From Christensenella sp964438705 (GTDB taxonomy: Bacteria; Bacillota; Clostridia; Christensenellales; Christensenellaceae), in contig CAYTKQ010000002.1 in the NCBI GenBank assembly GCA_964438705.1, positions 62,001-126,000 on the forward strand: DNA of 64,000 nt, written 5' to 3'. Under the pieces are notes generated by a model, which saw only the letters and a program-made list of their open reading frames with translations, was not told where the DNA came from and made no database searches. Below are positions 15,891 through 24,252 of this stretch, piece by piece (positions within the stretch are counted from its first letter, which is position 1; every line of letters starts with the position of its first letter). The translations under genes and the position numbers were made by a program.

Positions 15891-17432
15891 CTACAGCATC
15901 TGTAGCATTAATTCGGCCTGCTTGGAATACGCCTCTTTCATGATGGGATAAAGAGAACGGTATGTTTGATAATATTTTTCATAAATTTCCACATTGGCGG
16001 GATTGGGCGAAATTTTTCCGGAAATTTTTACGATTGCGCTGCATGCCTCCCTAAGCGAACCGAAAGCGCCGCAGCCCGCCGCCGCCATCAGCGCAACCCC
16101 ACAGGCGGCAGGCTCCTCGATGTTGGTGCTCCAAATCGAGGCATTGAAGGTATCGGCCTGTATTTGCCGCCAGAGCCTGTTCTCCGTGCGCCCTCCCGCA
16201 GCGACCAGTTCCTTGGCTTCGATGCTGTGCTTTCGCAGAAATTCAAGCGTGTCCCGCAGGCTGAAGGTGATGCCTTCGATCACACTGCGGCACATCTCCT
16301 CGCGTCCGTGATCGTGCGTAATGCCCAAAAACACACCCGACGCGTTCGGGTCGTAATGCGGCGTGCGCTCTCCGCTCAAATAGGGTAAAAAGAATAAGCC
16401 GCCGCTTCCGGGCTTCGCTGACTGCGCAAGATCGTTCATGTAATCATAAACATCCATGTGCAGGAAGGCAAGCTCCTTTTTTTCGACGGAAAAGGCCACA
16501 TCCCTCAGCCATTTGAATGATTCGCCCGCGCCGATATTACCGCCGAATAAGCACCACATTCCGGATTGCGCATGACAGATGCTGAAAGCGGCGCGATCTT
16601 TTAAATCGATAATGGGGGAATCTGTGACCGCAAACACGACGCTTGACGCCCCCAATGTTGTAGAAACCAGACCGGGCTCGATCACACTGTTGCCAACAGC
16701 TGTGGCGTGGCGGTCGCCGCAGCCGGAAATGACAGGAATCCCGCTGCGCAGGCCTAGATGCTCGGCAACATTTGGAAGCAGGTAACCCGCGACATCACAT
16801 GACTCGTGGATGACCTCCGGCATAATGGAACGATCGATTCCGCACAGTGAAAAAAGCTGATTGGACCATGTGCGCGCGGGAACGTCAAACAAAAAAGAGC
16901 CGGAGGCTTCCGTTACATCCGTGCCGATCTCGCCGGTCATTCGAAAACCAAGATAATCCTTGCAGGACAAGATTTTATGAATTTTGTTATACTGCTCTGG
17001 TACGTGTTTTTGCATCCACATCAGCTTTGGGGCAAGAAAACCGGCATCGGGAAGATTCGCTGTTATTTTCAGATAAATGTCGCTTGGGACATGCTCCTCG
17101 ATCCATTTTTGTTCCAAAATGGCGCGTTGGTCCAGCCAGATAATGGCGTTATTGATCGTTTTCAAATCTTTATCCAGCATGGTCGCGGCAAACAATTGGC
17201 CCGTGATACCAATGGCTTCAATCTTATCTCCCACGTCGCTCGAGGAAACGACCGTCTTGATTGCATGCTGGCAGGCATTCCACCACATTTTTGGATCCTC
17301 TTCCACGAAACCGCGTTGTGGCGAAATTGTTTTATAGTGGGCGTAGGCTATCCCCGCGAGGTAACCATCCTCGCTCAATACCACTGCCTTCACAGTGGTG
17401 GTGCCGGCGTCCACGCCAAGAAAATATTTCAT
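15891..17432 (-). CDS. FGGY carbohydrate kinase, module A
   Basis: 513 residues. N-terminal motif DAGTTTVKAVV, then GITGQLFA, IIWLDQRA, LAPKLMWM and SCKDYLGF, the general plan of xylulokinase-like FGGY enzymes but with GQLFA where xylulokinases have GQMHG. The catalytic segment is SGCGDRHATAVG and the C-terminal nucleotide motif AAGGRTENRLW. A paralogue encoded at 53215-54771 has the same length class and similar motifs. ATG at 17432 is preceded by ACAGGAGGAAA. It is transcribed with the SorC gene upstream (17462-18463, 29 bases apart) and probably phosphorylates the ketose that the SorC protein senses. The substrate cannot be named from sequence. Confidence 0.88.
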   Translation of the reverse strand: MKYFLGVDAGTTTVKAVVLSEDGYLAGIAYAHYKTISPQRGFVEEDPKMWWNACQHAIKTVVSSSDVGDKIEAIGITGQLFAATMLDKDLKTINNAIIWLDQRAILEQKWIEEHVPSDIYLKITANLPDAGFLAPKLMWMQKHVPEQYNKIHKILSCKDYLGFRMTGEIGTDVTEASGSFLFDVPARTWSNQLFSLCGIDRSIMPEVIHESCDVAGYLLPNVAEHLGLRSGIPVISGCGDRHATAVGNSVIEPGLVSTTLGASSVVFAVTDSPIIDLKDRAAFSICHAQSGMWCLFGGNIGAGESFKWLRDVAFSVEKKELAFLHMDVYDYMNDLAQSAKPGSGGLFFLPYLSGERTPHYDPNASGVFLGITHDHGREEMCRSVIEGITFSLRDTLEFLRKHSIEAKELVAAGGRTENRLWRQIQADTFNASIWSTNIEEPAACGVALMAAAGCGAFGSLREACSAIVKISGKISPNPANVEIYEKYYQTYRSLYPIMKEAYSKQAELMLQML

Positions 17433-17461
17433 TGTTTCCTCCTGTTGTAACGATTAAAAAG

Positions 17462-18463
17462 TCAGTATTGGTCGCGCAAACAATCCAATAGATCGCGTGC
17501 GGTATATTCATCCGTAACAAGGATGTCAAACAAACGTCCCTTTGCCGCGCCAATGATTGCATCGACCTTATATCGTCCCCCTGTGGCAGCGATGACGACG
17601 GGGACTTTTTTTAAAGTCGCGGCCTCTACGGATATCACGCGCCGTTCCACAGAGGTGTTGCACAGTTTGCCCTCTGCGTTAAAGAAATGCGCGCATATAC
17701 TGCCCACGGCGCCCTGCGCTTTCAGCTCCTCGAGATCCGCCTGTGAAAAGGATTCGATGTCGGATTCGATGGAGCGCTCGATCATTGCGGAATGTTCGGG
17801 GTCGTCGTCGATATCCACGATGGCAATATCCAGCGAATTTATTTCTTCAAATAAGGAGCGAATGGAATTGGAATCCAAAAACGCGCGCGCGGTCAGAATG
17901 TCGGAGGCAATGATCGGCGCATACAGGTATCGCACGATGCTTTTCGGAAAGTTTGCCGCAAATGTCTCGGATAATTTATTGGGCGACAGGATGACGTCTT
18001 CCTCGCTGGTTCCAAGACCGCCAAGCAGAGGATATACCTTTAAATCTCTAATCTTGTTGGTGACTTTCAGCTTTTCGGTAAAATACCGCAGTGTTTTTCC
18101 GCCGTCAAGCCCGATGCGGTTGCCGCTTTTTAATATGTTGAGCAGATAGTTGGCCGTGGCGGAACCGATGCGGTCGCACAGAATATCCGGATTATCGCTG
18201 GGAACATTTACAATCTTCACATCCTCTACGCCAAGCAAATGACGCAGGGTAATCTCATCCTTTAAAAAGATATTTGCGAGCCGGGGCTCTTCGATTTGGA
18301 TGCGAACAATTTTTTCCTGCTTCGCCTCCTCGAGTATTTTCGCGACGGTTGGCCGTGAAATATTCAGCATCTTCGAAATTTCGGCCTGCGTTTTATCTTC
18401 CATATAATGCAAATGTGCGATTTTTATTTTTAAGTCATAACGTTCATCAGCGGTAAATGCCAT
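17462..18463 (-). CDS. SorC-family sugar-binding transcriptional regulator, module A
   Basis: 333 residues. An N-terminal helix-turn-helix (MEDKTQAEISKMLNISRPTV, roughly residues 20-40) is followed by the SorC sugar-phosphate-binding domain, with the DRIGSATANYLL and ATGGRYKVDAIIGAAKG segments typical of the family. The second ATG (18463, MAFTADER) is chosen because GGGAGG stands seven bases before it, whereas the first ATG (18469) touches the ribosome site; the paralogue at 54821-55813 also starts as (V)AFSAEER. SorC proteins usually bind a phosphorylated sugar made by the linked kinase. It probably controls its own transcript and the divergent alcohol dehydrogenase-importer-dehydrogenase complex operon. 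Confidence 0.9.
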   Translation of the reverse strand: MAFTADERYDLKIKIAHLHYMEDKTQAEISKMLNISRPTVAKILEEAKQEKIVRIQIEEPRLANIFLKDEITLRHLLGVEDVKIVNVPSDNPDILCDRIGSATANYLLNILKSGNRIGLDGGKTLRYFTEKLKVTNKIRDLKVYPLLGGLGTSEEDVILSPNKLSETFAANFPKSIVRYLYAPIIASDILTARAFLDSNSIRSLFEEINSLDIAIVDIDDDPEHSAMIERSIESDIESFSQADLEELKAQGAVGSICAHFFNAEGKLCNTSVERRVISVEAATLKKVPVVIAATGGRYKVDAIIGAAKGRLFDILVTDEYTARDLLDCLRDQY

Positions 18464-18497
18464 GATCATCCTCCCTTTTTATTGATCTAATAAGAAA

Positions 18498-18526
18498 ATA
18501 GTAGCGCGCAAGCTTGCTTTTGTCAA
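18498..18526 (-). promoter_or_regulatory. Sigma-A promoter of SorC-kinase transcript A, with palindrome in spacer
   Basis: Read on the minus strand: -35 TTGACA (18521-18526), 17-base spacer, -10 TACTAT (18498-18503). The spacer contains the perfect palindrome GCAAGCTTGC (18508-18517), well placed for a repressor to block RNA polymerase. The same -35, spacer length and -10 recur before the paralogous regulator at 55863-55891. Confidence 0.75.
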
Positions 18527-18660
18527 TAACGTTAGCAAAAAGAAAGTTATATCTTCTGAAAATGAGCAAGAGGACCCAAACGATGAATGCTTCGTTTGAA
18601 TGATGCTGTTCGTTTCTGCGAAAAATTTTGTGAAAGATAGAATTTTAGCAAAAAAATAGA

Positions 18661-18689
18661 TTGACTTTGCAGGATTGTTGTGCTTAAAT
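18661..18689 (+). promoter_or_regulatory. Candidate sigma-A promoter for the FeADH operon, module A
   Basis: TTGACT (18661-18666), 17 bases, TTAAAT (18684-18689). It is followed by AGCTAATAAACATAAGTTTAC, which resembles the sequence after the matching promoter of module B (56081-56109). Start of the first gene is about 370 bases downstream, so a second, closer promoter is possible. Confidence 0.5.
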
Positions 18690-19059
18690 TAAGCTAATAA
18701 ACATAAGTTTACTTTTGCTATGTAAGTTGCTATTTGGAAACAAAAATTCAGCCAAAACTCAATAAAATGGTTTAAAATGATACAAAAAAGCAATAATAAT
18801 GAATTATTCGGAAAAAAATTAATGTTTTAAAAATAAAGTAAGTTTGCAAAAGTAAAAAAGTATCGAATCATCAAAACAATAGATGATCCATAGGAATAAA
18901 AATTCAGAAACTTGCTTCAAGGCGTACAAGATAGAAAACTCATTGAACAAGAGGCGCAAAGCTTCAGCCGGACGGGGCGCTGTATTCAGAATGAAAACGG
19001 GGCAAATGCTCTGAAAGCTTGATCCAACCAATGCTGTAAAATCACAGGAGGAAAAAGAA

Positions 19060-20238
19060 ATGTATCCATTTGAATTTTCAATGCCAACCAAGATCATCTT
19101 CGGGGCTGGAGAAGTTTGCAAGATAGGAGAGGAGGCGGTTGCTTTCGGCAGGAAGGCGATGCTGGTAACCTATGATGAAGCCTTTGTAAAAGAGGTGGGA
19201 TTTTATGATAAGGTAGCCGCAAGCTGTAAAGCGGCGGGTGTGGAGCTGCTGGAGTTTTTTGGAGTCAAGAGCAATCCAACGGCGGAGCACGCGGAAACCG
19301 GAATCAGGATGGCAAAAGAAGAAAAACCGGACGTGCTGATCGCTGTGGGAGGCGGCAGCGCAATGGATGAAGCAAAGTATATCGGTATTGCGGCGAAATA
19401 TGACGGAGATCCGTGGGATTTCCCGACGGGAAAAGCGCAAATCACCGAAACGATCCCGGTGATCGCCGTTGTCACAATTCCCGCGACGTCTTCCGAGCTA
19501 AACGGGACGGCTGTTATCACGAATGAAACGCTTAGACGCAAAGATGGCTTTGCAAACCCGATCATGAAACCGAAGGTTTGTGTGCTGGACCCCGAACTGA
19601 CTTATACGATTCCGCTCAGACAGACGGCCTACAGCGCTGTTGATATTGTATCGCACCTTCTGGAGCACTATCTGGGGCATCAGCTTGCGTTTGCGCCCTA
19701 TCAGGATCATTTTTGCCAGGGCGGGATTCGTTCCATCATGGAATGCATGGACAGAATTCTTGCAAACCCGGCTGATGAAGATGCGCGGGCGGTGATGATG
19801 TGGCAGGCTGCCTTTGCGTGGTGCGGATTTTATGACTGCGGCTTTGGGCTGGCCAATTCCAACATTCATATTCTGGGACATTCTCTTTCTAATTTTTATG
19901 ATACCCCACACGGCGCGGCGATGGGCATTACGATTTTAGGCACTATGAGATATTACTTAAAGGAACGGACGAAGAAATACGCGGACTTCGCAAGAGAGGT
20001 TTTCGGCGTTCGCGAACACGACGATATGATCGCCGCCTGCGCAGGAATTGCCGCGCTGGAGGCGTGGTTCAAAAAGGTCGGCGCGCCGACCACGCTTGCG
20101 CAAGCGGGAATTACAGGTGAAGAAGCGATCGAAAAAATGGTTCCGGATGCGCTCGCAACGGCGAGGGCATGGGGCGAGGAAGAGGAATACCGTTACAACG
20201 AACAGATGATACGCGATATGTTTGCGCTTTGCAAATAA
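19060..20238 (+). CDS. Iron-containing alcohol dehydrogenase, module A
   Basis: 392 residues, group III alcohol dehydrogenase. NAD(P)-binding GGGS is at 97-100. The metal ligands follow the family pattern: Asp195 and His199 (DIVSH), then His270 and His284 fourteen residues apart (NIHILGH...TPHG). Very similar over its whole length to the protein at 57195-58373, including MPTKIIFGAGEV, FFGVKSNPTAEHA and PATSSELNGTA, so the two are recent paralogues. The start follows AGGAGG. Likely interconverts a polyol or hydroxyaldehyde with its carbonyl form ahead of the kinase. First gene of a plus-strand operon that continues into an importer. Confidence 0.92.
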   Translation: MYPFEFSMPTKIIFGAGEVCKIGEEAVAFGRKAMLVTYDEAFVKEVGFYDKVAASCKAAGVELLEFFGVKSNPTAEHAETGIRMAKEEKPDVLIAVGGGSAMDEAKYIGIAAKYDGDPWDFPTGKAQITETIPVIAVVTIPATSSELNGTAVITNETLRRKDGFANPIMKPKVCVLDPELTYTIPLRQTAYSAVDIVSHLLEHYLGHQLAFAPYQDHFCQGGIRSIMECMDRILANPADEDARAVMMWQAAFAWCGFYDCGFGLANSNIHILGHSLSNFYDTPHGAAMGITILGTMRYYLKERTKKYADFAREVFGVREHDDMIAACAGIAALEAWFKKVGAPTTLAQAGITGEEAIEKMVPDALATARAWGEEEEYRYNEQMIRDMFALCK

Positions 20239-20313
20239 GAAAAATGCAATATGTAAAGCATTGGGACAAAAGCAAAAAAAGCAATAAATTCGAACAAAAG
20301 TGACCAAGATTTC

Positions 20314-20334
20314 TGTTTGTGCAAACAATATAAT
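20314..20334 (+). promoter_or_regulatory. Palindrome plus perfect -10 element before ATPase gene
   Basis: TGTTTG-TG-CAAACA (20314-20327) is followed immediately by AATATAAT with a perfect TATAAT at 20329-20334, 31 bases before the ATPase start. No good -35 is present, so the palindrome may be an activator or repressor site for an internal promoter. A near copy, TGTTTG-CGGG-CAAACA-A-TACAAT, occurs at 42031-42053 before another ATPase gene. Confidence 0.5.
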
Positions 20335-20365
20335 GAAGCACATATGATTGGAGGGATGTTTTCAA

Positions 20366-21862
20366 ATGAGCGATTATGTGTTGGAAATGCATCATATTGA
20401 AAAACGATTTGGCGGCACCCATGCGCTAAAGGATGTGACGATTCGGTTTCAGCGCGCGCAGGTCAACGTGATCATGGGGGAAAACGGCGCCGGAAAATCG
20501 ACGCTGATGCGCATTCTGACGGGGGCGCACGCAAAGGATGGCGGCACGCTTATATATGAAGGAAAAGAAGCCGAAATACACACGCCTGCAGATGCGAAGG
20601 CGCTCGGGATTTCCATGATTTATCAGGAACTGAATCTGGTGCCGCATATGTCGGTGGCTGAAAACCTGTTCGTGGGAAACGAACAGGTGAAAGGACCCTT
20701 TGTCGACAAAAGGAAACAGATCGCGGAGGGAAACAGGGTGATGCAAGGAATCGGCGTGGAGATCGATTGTTCGACAATGGTCAATAAGCTTTCCCTCGCG
20801 AAGCAGCAAATGGTGGAGATCGCAAAATCGGTTCTTTACGACGCGAAAGTAGTGATTATGGACGAGCCCACGTCGTCGCTGACTGAAATTGAAGTGAACC
20901 AGCTGTTTCAGGTCATCGAGGATATGAAGAAAAAAGGCGTTACGATCATCTATATTTCGCATCGCATGGATGAAATTTTTAAAATAGGTGATAACATCAG
21001 CGTCATGCGGGACGGAGAATTTGTAGGGCAATGGCCGATCTCCGAGACAGACGAGCAGAGCCTGATCAAGAACATGGTCGGCAGGACGATCACAAATATG
21101 TTCCCAAAAGAAAAGGTGCCGATCGGCGACGTCGTTTTGGAAGCAAAAAACCTCAGCAGAAAAGGCGAATTCAGGGACGTTAGTTTTACGGTGCGCAAAG
21201 GCGAGATCCTTGGGTTTTCGGGGCTTGTGGGTGCGGGACGCACAGAGCTCGCACAGGCGATTTTTGGGGCGACAAAGCTGGATGACGGAGAAATCCTTTT
21301 GCATGGAAAAAAGGTGAAGTTTGGATTGCCAAAGGATGCGCTGAAAGCAAAGGTCGCCTATGTGCCGGAGGATCGCAAGTTATATGGTTTGAACCTCACG
21401 GGTTCAATCAAGGACAATATCGCGGTCACCTCGTGGGATGACCTGACAAAAGGCGTGTTCGTGGACGCGAAGGAAGAAAAGAAGCTCAGCCTGAAAATGA
21501 TCGAAAAGCTGGGGATCAAGGTCGCGTCCGAAAAACATCCCGGAAGCAGCCTTTCGGGCGGCAACCAGCAAAAAGTCGTTCTGGCAAAATTTTTATCGAG
21601 AGAGCTCGATGTGCTCATCCTTGACGAACCGACGAGGGGCGTGGATGTCGGCGCAAAGAGCGAAATCCACAAATTGGTGGTGGAAGCGGCGAGAAGCGGC
21701 GTCGCCGTCATCATGATTTCATCCGAATTGCCCGAAGTCCTTGGGATGAGCGACAGGATCATCATTATGCATGAAGGCGACGTCACCGGCGAGGTCGCGG
21801 GAGAAGAGGCGACGCAGGAAATCGTCATGGCGCACGCGCATAAAACAAAAATAGCCCAATGA
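20366..21862 (+). CDS. Sugar ABC transporter ATPase, double NBD (cassette 2)
   Basis: 498 residues, RbsA/MglA type. Domain 1: Walker A GENGAGKST, family-typical modified signature LSLAKQQM, Walker B VIMDEPTSSL. Domain 2: degenerate Walker A GLVGAGRTEL, full signature LSGGNQQKV, Walker B LILDEPTRGVD. ATG 20366 is favoured because GGAGGG precedes it; the TTG at 20348 lies before that site. In this cassette the order is ATPase-permease-binding protein, unlike the other three complete cassettes. It lies between the Fe-dependent alcohol dehydrogenase and the 2-oxo acid dehydrogenase-like genes, linking uptake to that pathway. Confidence 0.93.
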   Translation: MSDYVLEMHHIEKRFGGTHALKDVTIRFQRAQVNVIMGENGAGKSTLMRILTGAHAKDGGTLIYEGKEAEIHTPADAKALGISMIYQELNLVPHMSVAENLFVGNEQVKGPFVDKRKQIAEGNRVMQGIGVEIDCSTMVNKLSLAKQQMVEIAKSVLYDAKVVIMDEPTSSLTEIEVNQLFQVIEDMKKKGVTIIYISHRMDEIFKIGDNISVMRDGEFVGQWPISETDEQSLIKNMVGRTITNMFPKEKVPIGDVVLEAKNLSRKGEFRDVSFTVRKGEILGFSGLVGAGRTELAQAIFGATKLDDGEILLHGKKVKFGLPKDALKAKVAYVPEDRKLYGLNLTGSIKDNIAVTSWDDLTKGVFVDAKEEKKLSLKMIEKLGIKVASEKHPGSSLSGGNQQKVVLAKFLSRELDVLILDEPTRGVDVGAKSEIHKLVVEAARSGVAVIMISSELPEVLGMSDRIIIMHEGDVTGEVAGEEATQEIVMAHAHKTKIAQ

Positions 21863-21881
21863 ATGAGAGAGGGAGAGAACA

Positions 21882-22871
21882 ATGAACAATGTAAAGACGG
21901 CAGGCCAAGACATCAAGAGAATGTCGATCGGCAAAAAAATAGTAGCTTTTCCGCAATTTGGCATATTGATCGTTTTTATAGGACTGGTCATTGTGCTGGG
22001 ATGTGCCGCGGGCAGGGTGTTTTTGACAGGGGATAACTTTGTGAACATCCTCAGGCAAACCTCGGCACAGCTCATTGTTGCGGCGGGGATGACGTTTGTA
22101 CTGATCCTTGGCGGCATCGACCTTTCCGTAGGATCAATCGCCAATCTTTGCGGGACCCTGTCGGCGGGATTTATCGTCAATGCTGGAATGCCCATGATCC
22201 CGGCGATCGTGCTGGCGATCCTCATCGGCCTCGGTCTTGGCCTTGTCAACGGTATCGTCATTGCAAAGCTAAATATTCAGCCATTCATCATGACACTGGC
22301 CATGATGAGTTCGGCCAAGGGGCTTGCGCTCTTGTATTCGGGCGGGAAACCGATTTCCGGCCTGCCTGCCGAGTACGTCGAAATGGGACGCGGATATGTG
22401 GGAGCGATCCCCATCATTTCCATCATTATGATCGCGGTGGTGGTCGTCTTGTGGCTGGTGCTCGCGCGGACAAGATTTGGACGCAGGATCTATGCGGCGG
22501 GCGGCAACGAGGAATGCGCTCGACTTTCCGGTATCAACATCGACAAAATCAAAATAACGACCTATGTGATCTGCGCGTTTTGCGCCGCACTCACGGGAAT
22601 TGTGTTTACGGCACGCGTCGGCTCGGCGCAGCCCGCTTCCGCCGAAGGCCTCGAGATGGATGCCATCTCTGCGGTTGTGCTCGGCGGCACCACACTGACC
22701 GGCGGGAAAGGGTATATGCTCGGTACGATCATCGGTGCGTTTTTTCTGATCGTTTTGACCAATGGGTTCAATATCGTAGGGCTGTCCTCTTATTGGCAGC
22801 AGGTCTTAAAGGGAATCATTCTGGTCGTTGCGGTAGTGCTTTATACCAAAGCCTCAAAGGCCAGCATGTAA
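21882..22871 (+). CDS. Sugar ABC transporter permease (cassette 2)
   Basis: 329 residues, multi-spanning BPD_transp_2/RbsC-type permease. Typical family segments include LGGIDLSVGSIANLCG in the first half, AAGGNEECARLSGINIDKIK before the second half and GGTTLTGGKGYMLG near the end. The start has GAGGGAGAG about seven bases upstream and lies 19 bases after the ATPase stop. Forms the membrane channel with the 20366-21862 ATPase. A small stem-loop (22908-22924) lies before the binding-protein gene. Confidence 0.93.
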   Translation: MNNVKTAGQDIKRMSIGKKIVAFPQFGILIVFIGLVIVLGCAAGRVFLTGDNFVNILRQTSAQLIVAAGMTFVLILGGIDLSVGSIANLCGTLSAGFIVNAGMPMIPAIVLAILIGLGLGLVNGIVIAKLNIQPFIMTLAMMSSAKGLALLYSGGKPISGLPAEYVEMGRGYVGAIPIISIIMIAVVVVLWLVLARTRFGRRIYAAGGNEECARLSGINIDKIKITTYVICAFCAALTGIVFTARVGSAQPASAEGLEMDAISAVVLGGTTLTGGKGYMLGTIIGAFFLIVLTNGFNIVGLSSYWQQVLKGIILVVAVVLYTKASKASM

Positions 22872-22907
22872 AAAAATATAATGTGCCGCTTTTGGCATAT
22901 CAAAGAG

Positions 22908-22924
22908 TTTGCCGGCAAGGCAAA
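22908..22924 (+). other. Small stem-loop before solute-binding protein gene
   Basis: TTTGCC-GGCAA-GGCAAA, six base pairs with a five-base loop, in the 83-base gap between permease and binding-protein genes. Too weak to terminate; perhaps an RNA processing or stability element that raises binding-protein output. Confidence 0.3.
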
Positions 22925-22954
22925 ATAAACAACAAATAAATGGAGGGAATCAAA

Positions 22955-24034
22955 ATGAAAAAAGCTTTATTGATCGTGCTTTGTGCAGTGATGGCATTTT
23001 CGTGCCTGGGGCTCGTAGGTTGCGCAACTGGTGAACCGACCCAGTCACCTGCGGCGCAGGAATCCGCAGCGGCAGACCCGACGGCACAGGAATCCGCAGC
23101 GCAGGGATCGGCAGCGCAAGACGGCGCGAAAACGATCGGCGTTTCCATGATGACGTTTGAGCATCCGTTCTTCTCGGATATGCTCGCGCAAATCCATTCG
23201 ATGGCAGCGGAAAAAGGATGGAACGTGGTGAGCGCGGACGCGGGACAGGATCCGACCAAGCAGCTTGACGACATCAACGATATGATCGTCAGCGGCGTAG
23301 ACGTACTGTTCATCAATCCGGTCGACTCGGCGGCGATCGGCTCCGCCGTTAAGGACGCAAACGATAAAAACATTCCGGTATTCTGCATCGACACAACGGC
23401 GGACGAAGGCGAGCTTGTATCCTTCGTTGCGTCCGACAACACAGAGATGGGACGCATCGACGCGAAAAAGGTCGTGGAGGCAATTACGGCAAAGAACGGC
23501 GAAGCGAAAGGATCGGTGCTGGCGGTGGTATATCCTCAGGCTTCCTCCACAAGAGACAGGGAAGCGGGCTTTGATGAGGTGATGGCAGGATATCCTGACA
23601 TCAAAATTGAAAAGACCTCGCCGATCTCCATTTCTTCTGACGACGCATACACGCTGATGCAGGATAAGCTCTCCGCATACGCAACGGGAGACCTCGACGT
23701 GATTTATTCCATCACCGCGCCCGTAACGGTGGGCATCATCGGCGCGATCGATACGGCGGCAAGAACGGATATTCTGCTTGTGGGAACCGATGAAGACGAC
23801 GCGATCTTTGAGAAGATGAAGGAAGAGGGAACATACGTACTGGGCACGGTTGTGCAGTATCCGACCGAAATTGCCAAATATGCGTTTGAAGCCTATGAGA
23901 AGCATCTTGCCGGTGAAACGGTAGACGCGGAAACATTTGTTCCTGTACAGGCAATCACAAACACTGCGGAAGTGGAAAAATTCCAACAGTTCAAAACGGA
24001 TTACCGTAAAGCGCTGGAATCTTTCTATAATTAA
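22955..24034 (+). CDS. Sugar ABC transporter solute-binding lipoprotein (cassette 2)
   Basis: 359 residues. Lipoprotein signal peptide with lipobox LVGC, cysteine 23, then a low-complexity linker with repeated AAQ-S/AA units to about residue 60, which tethers the binding domain to the membrane. The mature part is a ribose-class type I binding protein (Peripla_BP_4), for example the QLDDINDMIVSGVDVLFINP and VGTDEDD segments. ATG 22955 follows TGGAGGGA; an upstream in-frame start adds only five residues. It is the last importer gene and is followed by a hairpin, then by the dehydrogenase-complex operon. Confidence 0.9.
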   Translation: MKKALLIVLCAVMAFSCLGLVGCATGEPTQSPAAQESAAADPTAQESAAQGSAAQDGAKTIGVSMMTFEHPFFSDMLAQIHSMAAEKGWNVVSADAGQDPTKQLDDINDMIVSGVDVLFINPVDSAAIGSAVKDANDKNIPVFCIDTTADEGELVSFVASDNTEMGRIDAKKVVEAITAKNGEAKGSVLAVVYPQASSTRDREAGFDEVMAGYPDIKIEKTSPISISSDDAYTLMQDKLSAYATGDLDVIYSITAPVTVGIIGAIDTAARTDILLVGTDEDDAIFEKMKEEGTYVLGTVVQYPTEIAKYAFEAYEKHLAGETVDAETFVPVQAITNTAEVEKFQQFKTDYRKALESFYN

Positions 24035-24057
24035 AAATCAGACGGGTTCGAACGGAC

Positions 24058-24096
24058 AGAGGGGGCTAACGCCGGGTCTATCGGCGGTAGCCCTCT
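24058..24096 (+). other. GC-rich hairpin after cassette 2
   Basis: AGAGGGGGCTAACGCCG folds onto CGGCGGTAGCCCTCT with a small bulge and a short loop. It is followed by TAAAAAAACCTTTT rather than a clean T run, so it may be a leaky terminator or a 3'-end stabiliser. It separates importer mRNA from the dehydrogenase-complex genes. Confidence 0.5.
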
Positions 24097-24120
24097 TAAA
24101 AAAACCTTTTATGGCCTGTT

Positions 24121-24148
24121 TTGGAACGAGAAAAGCAATTAATATGAT
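24121..24148 (+). promoter_or_regulatory. Candidate promoter for the first E1-E2-E3 operon
   Basis: TTGGAA (24121-24126), 16-base spacer, TATGAT (24143-24148), about 105 bases before the E1 alpha start and just after the hairpin at 24058-24096. Reasonable but unproven; the operon could also be read from upstream. Confidence 0.4.
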
Positions 24149-24252
24149 CGAATGGCAACAAAAACTACAAAGATAAACAAAGTTTCGAAAGGTACGATTC
24201 AGCCATAGTACATGTCAAAAACAAAATAACGCATTTTAGCAGGAGGTTCCAA

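Larger units (their letters stand above)
18464..19059. promoter_or_regulatory. AT-rich divergent control region, module A
   Basis: About 600 bases without a gene, much richer in A and T than the flanking genes. It holds a minus-strand promoter for the SorC-kinase pair (18498-18526) and a plus-strand promoter candidate (18661-18689). Repeated copies of TTAGCAAAA (18532 and 18645) and their inverse TTTTGCTA (18713-18720) look like operator half-sites. The leader from the plus promoter to the alcohol dehydrogenase start is about 370 bases; I see no riboswitch that I recognise and no good ORF in it. Confidence 0.6.

Noticed and set aside
20314..20327. TGTTTGTGCAAACA as a catabolite-repression (cre) site.
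   Set aside because: It departs from the cre consensus at several fixed positions, including the central CG; kept only as an unidentified palindrome.
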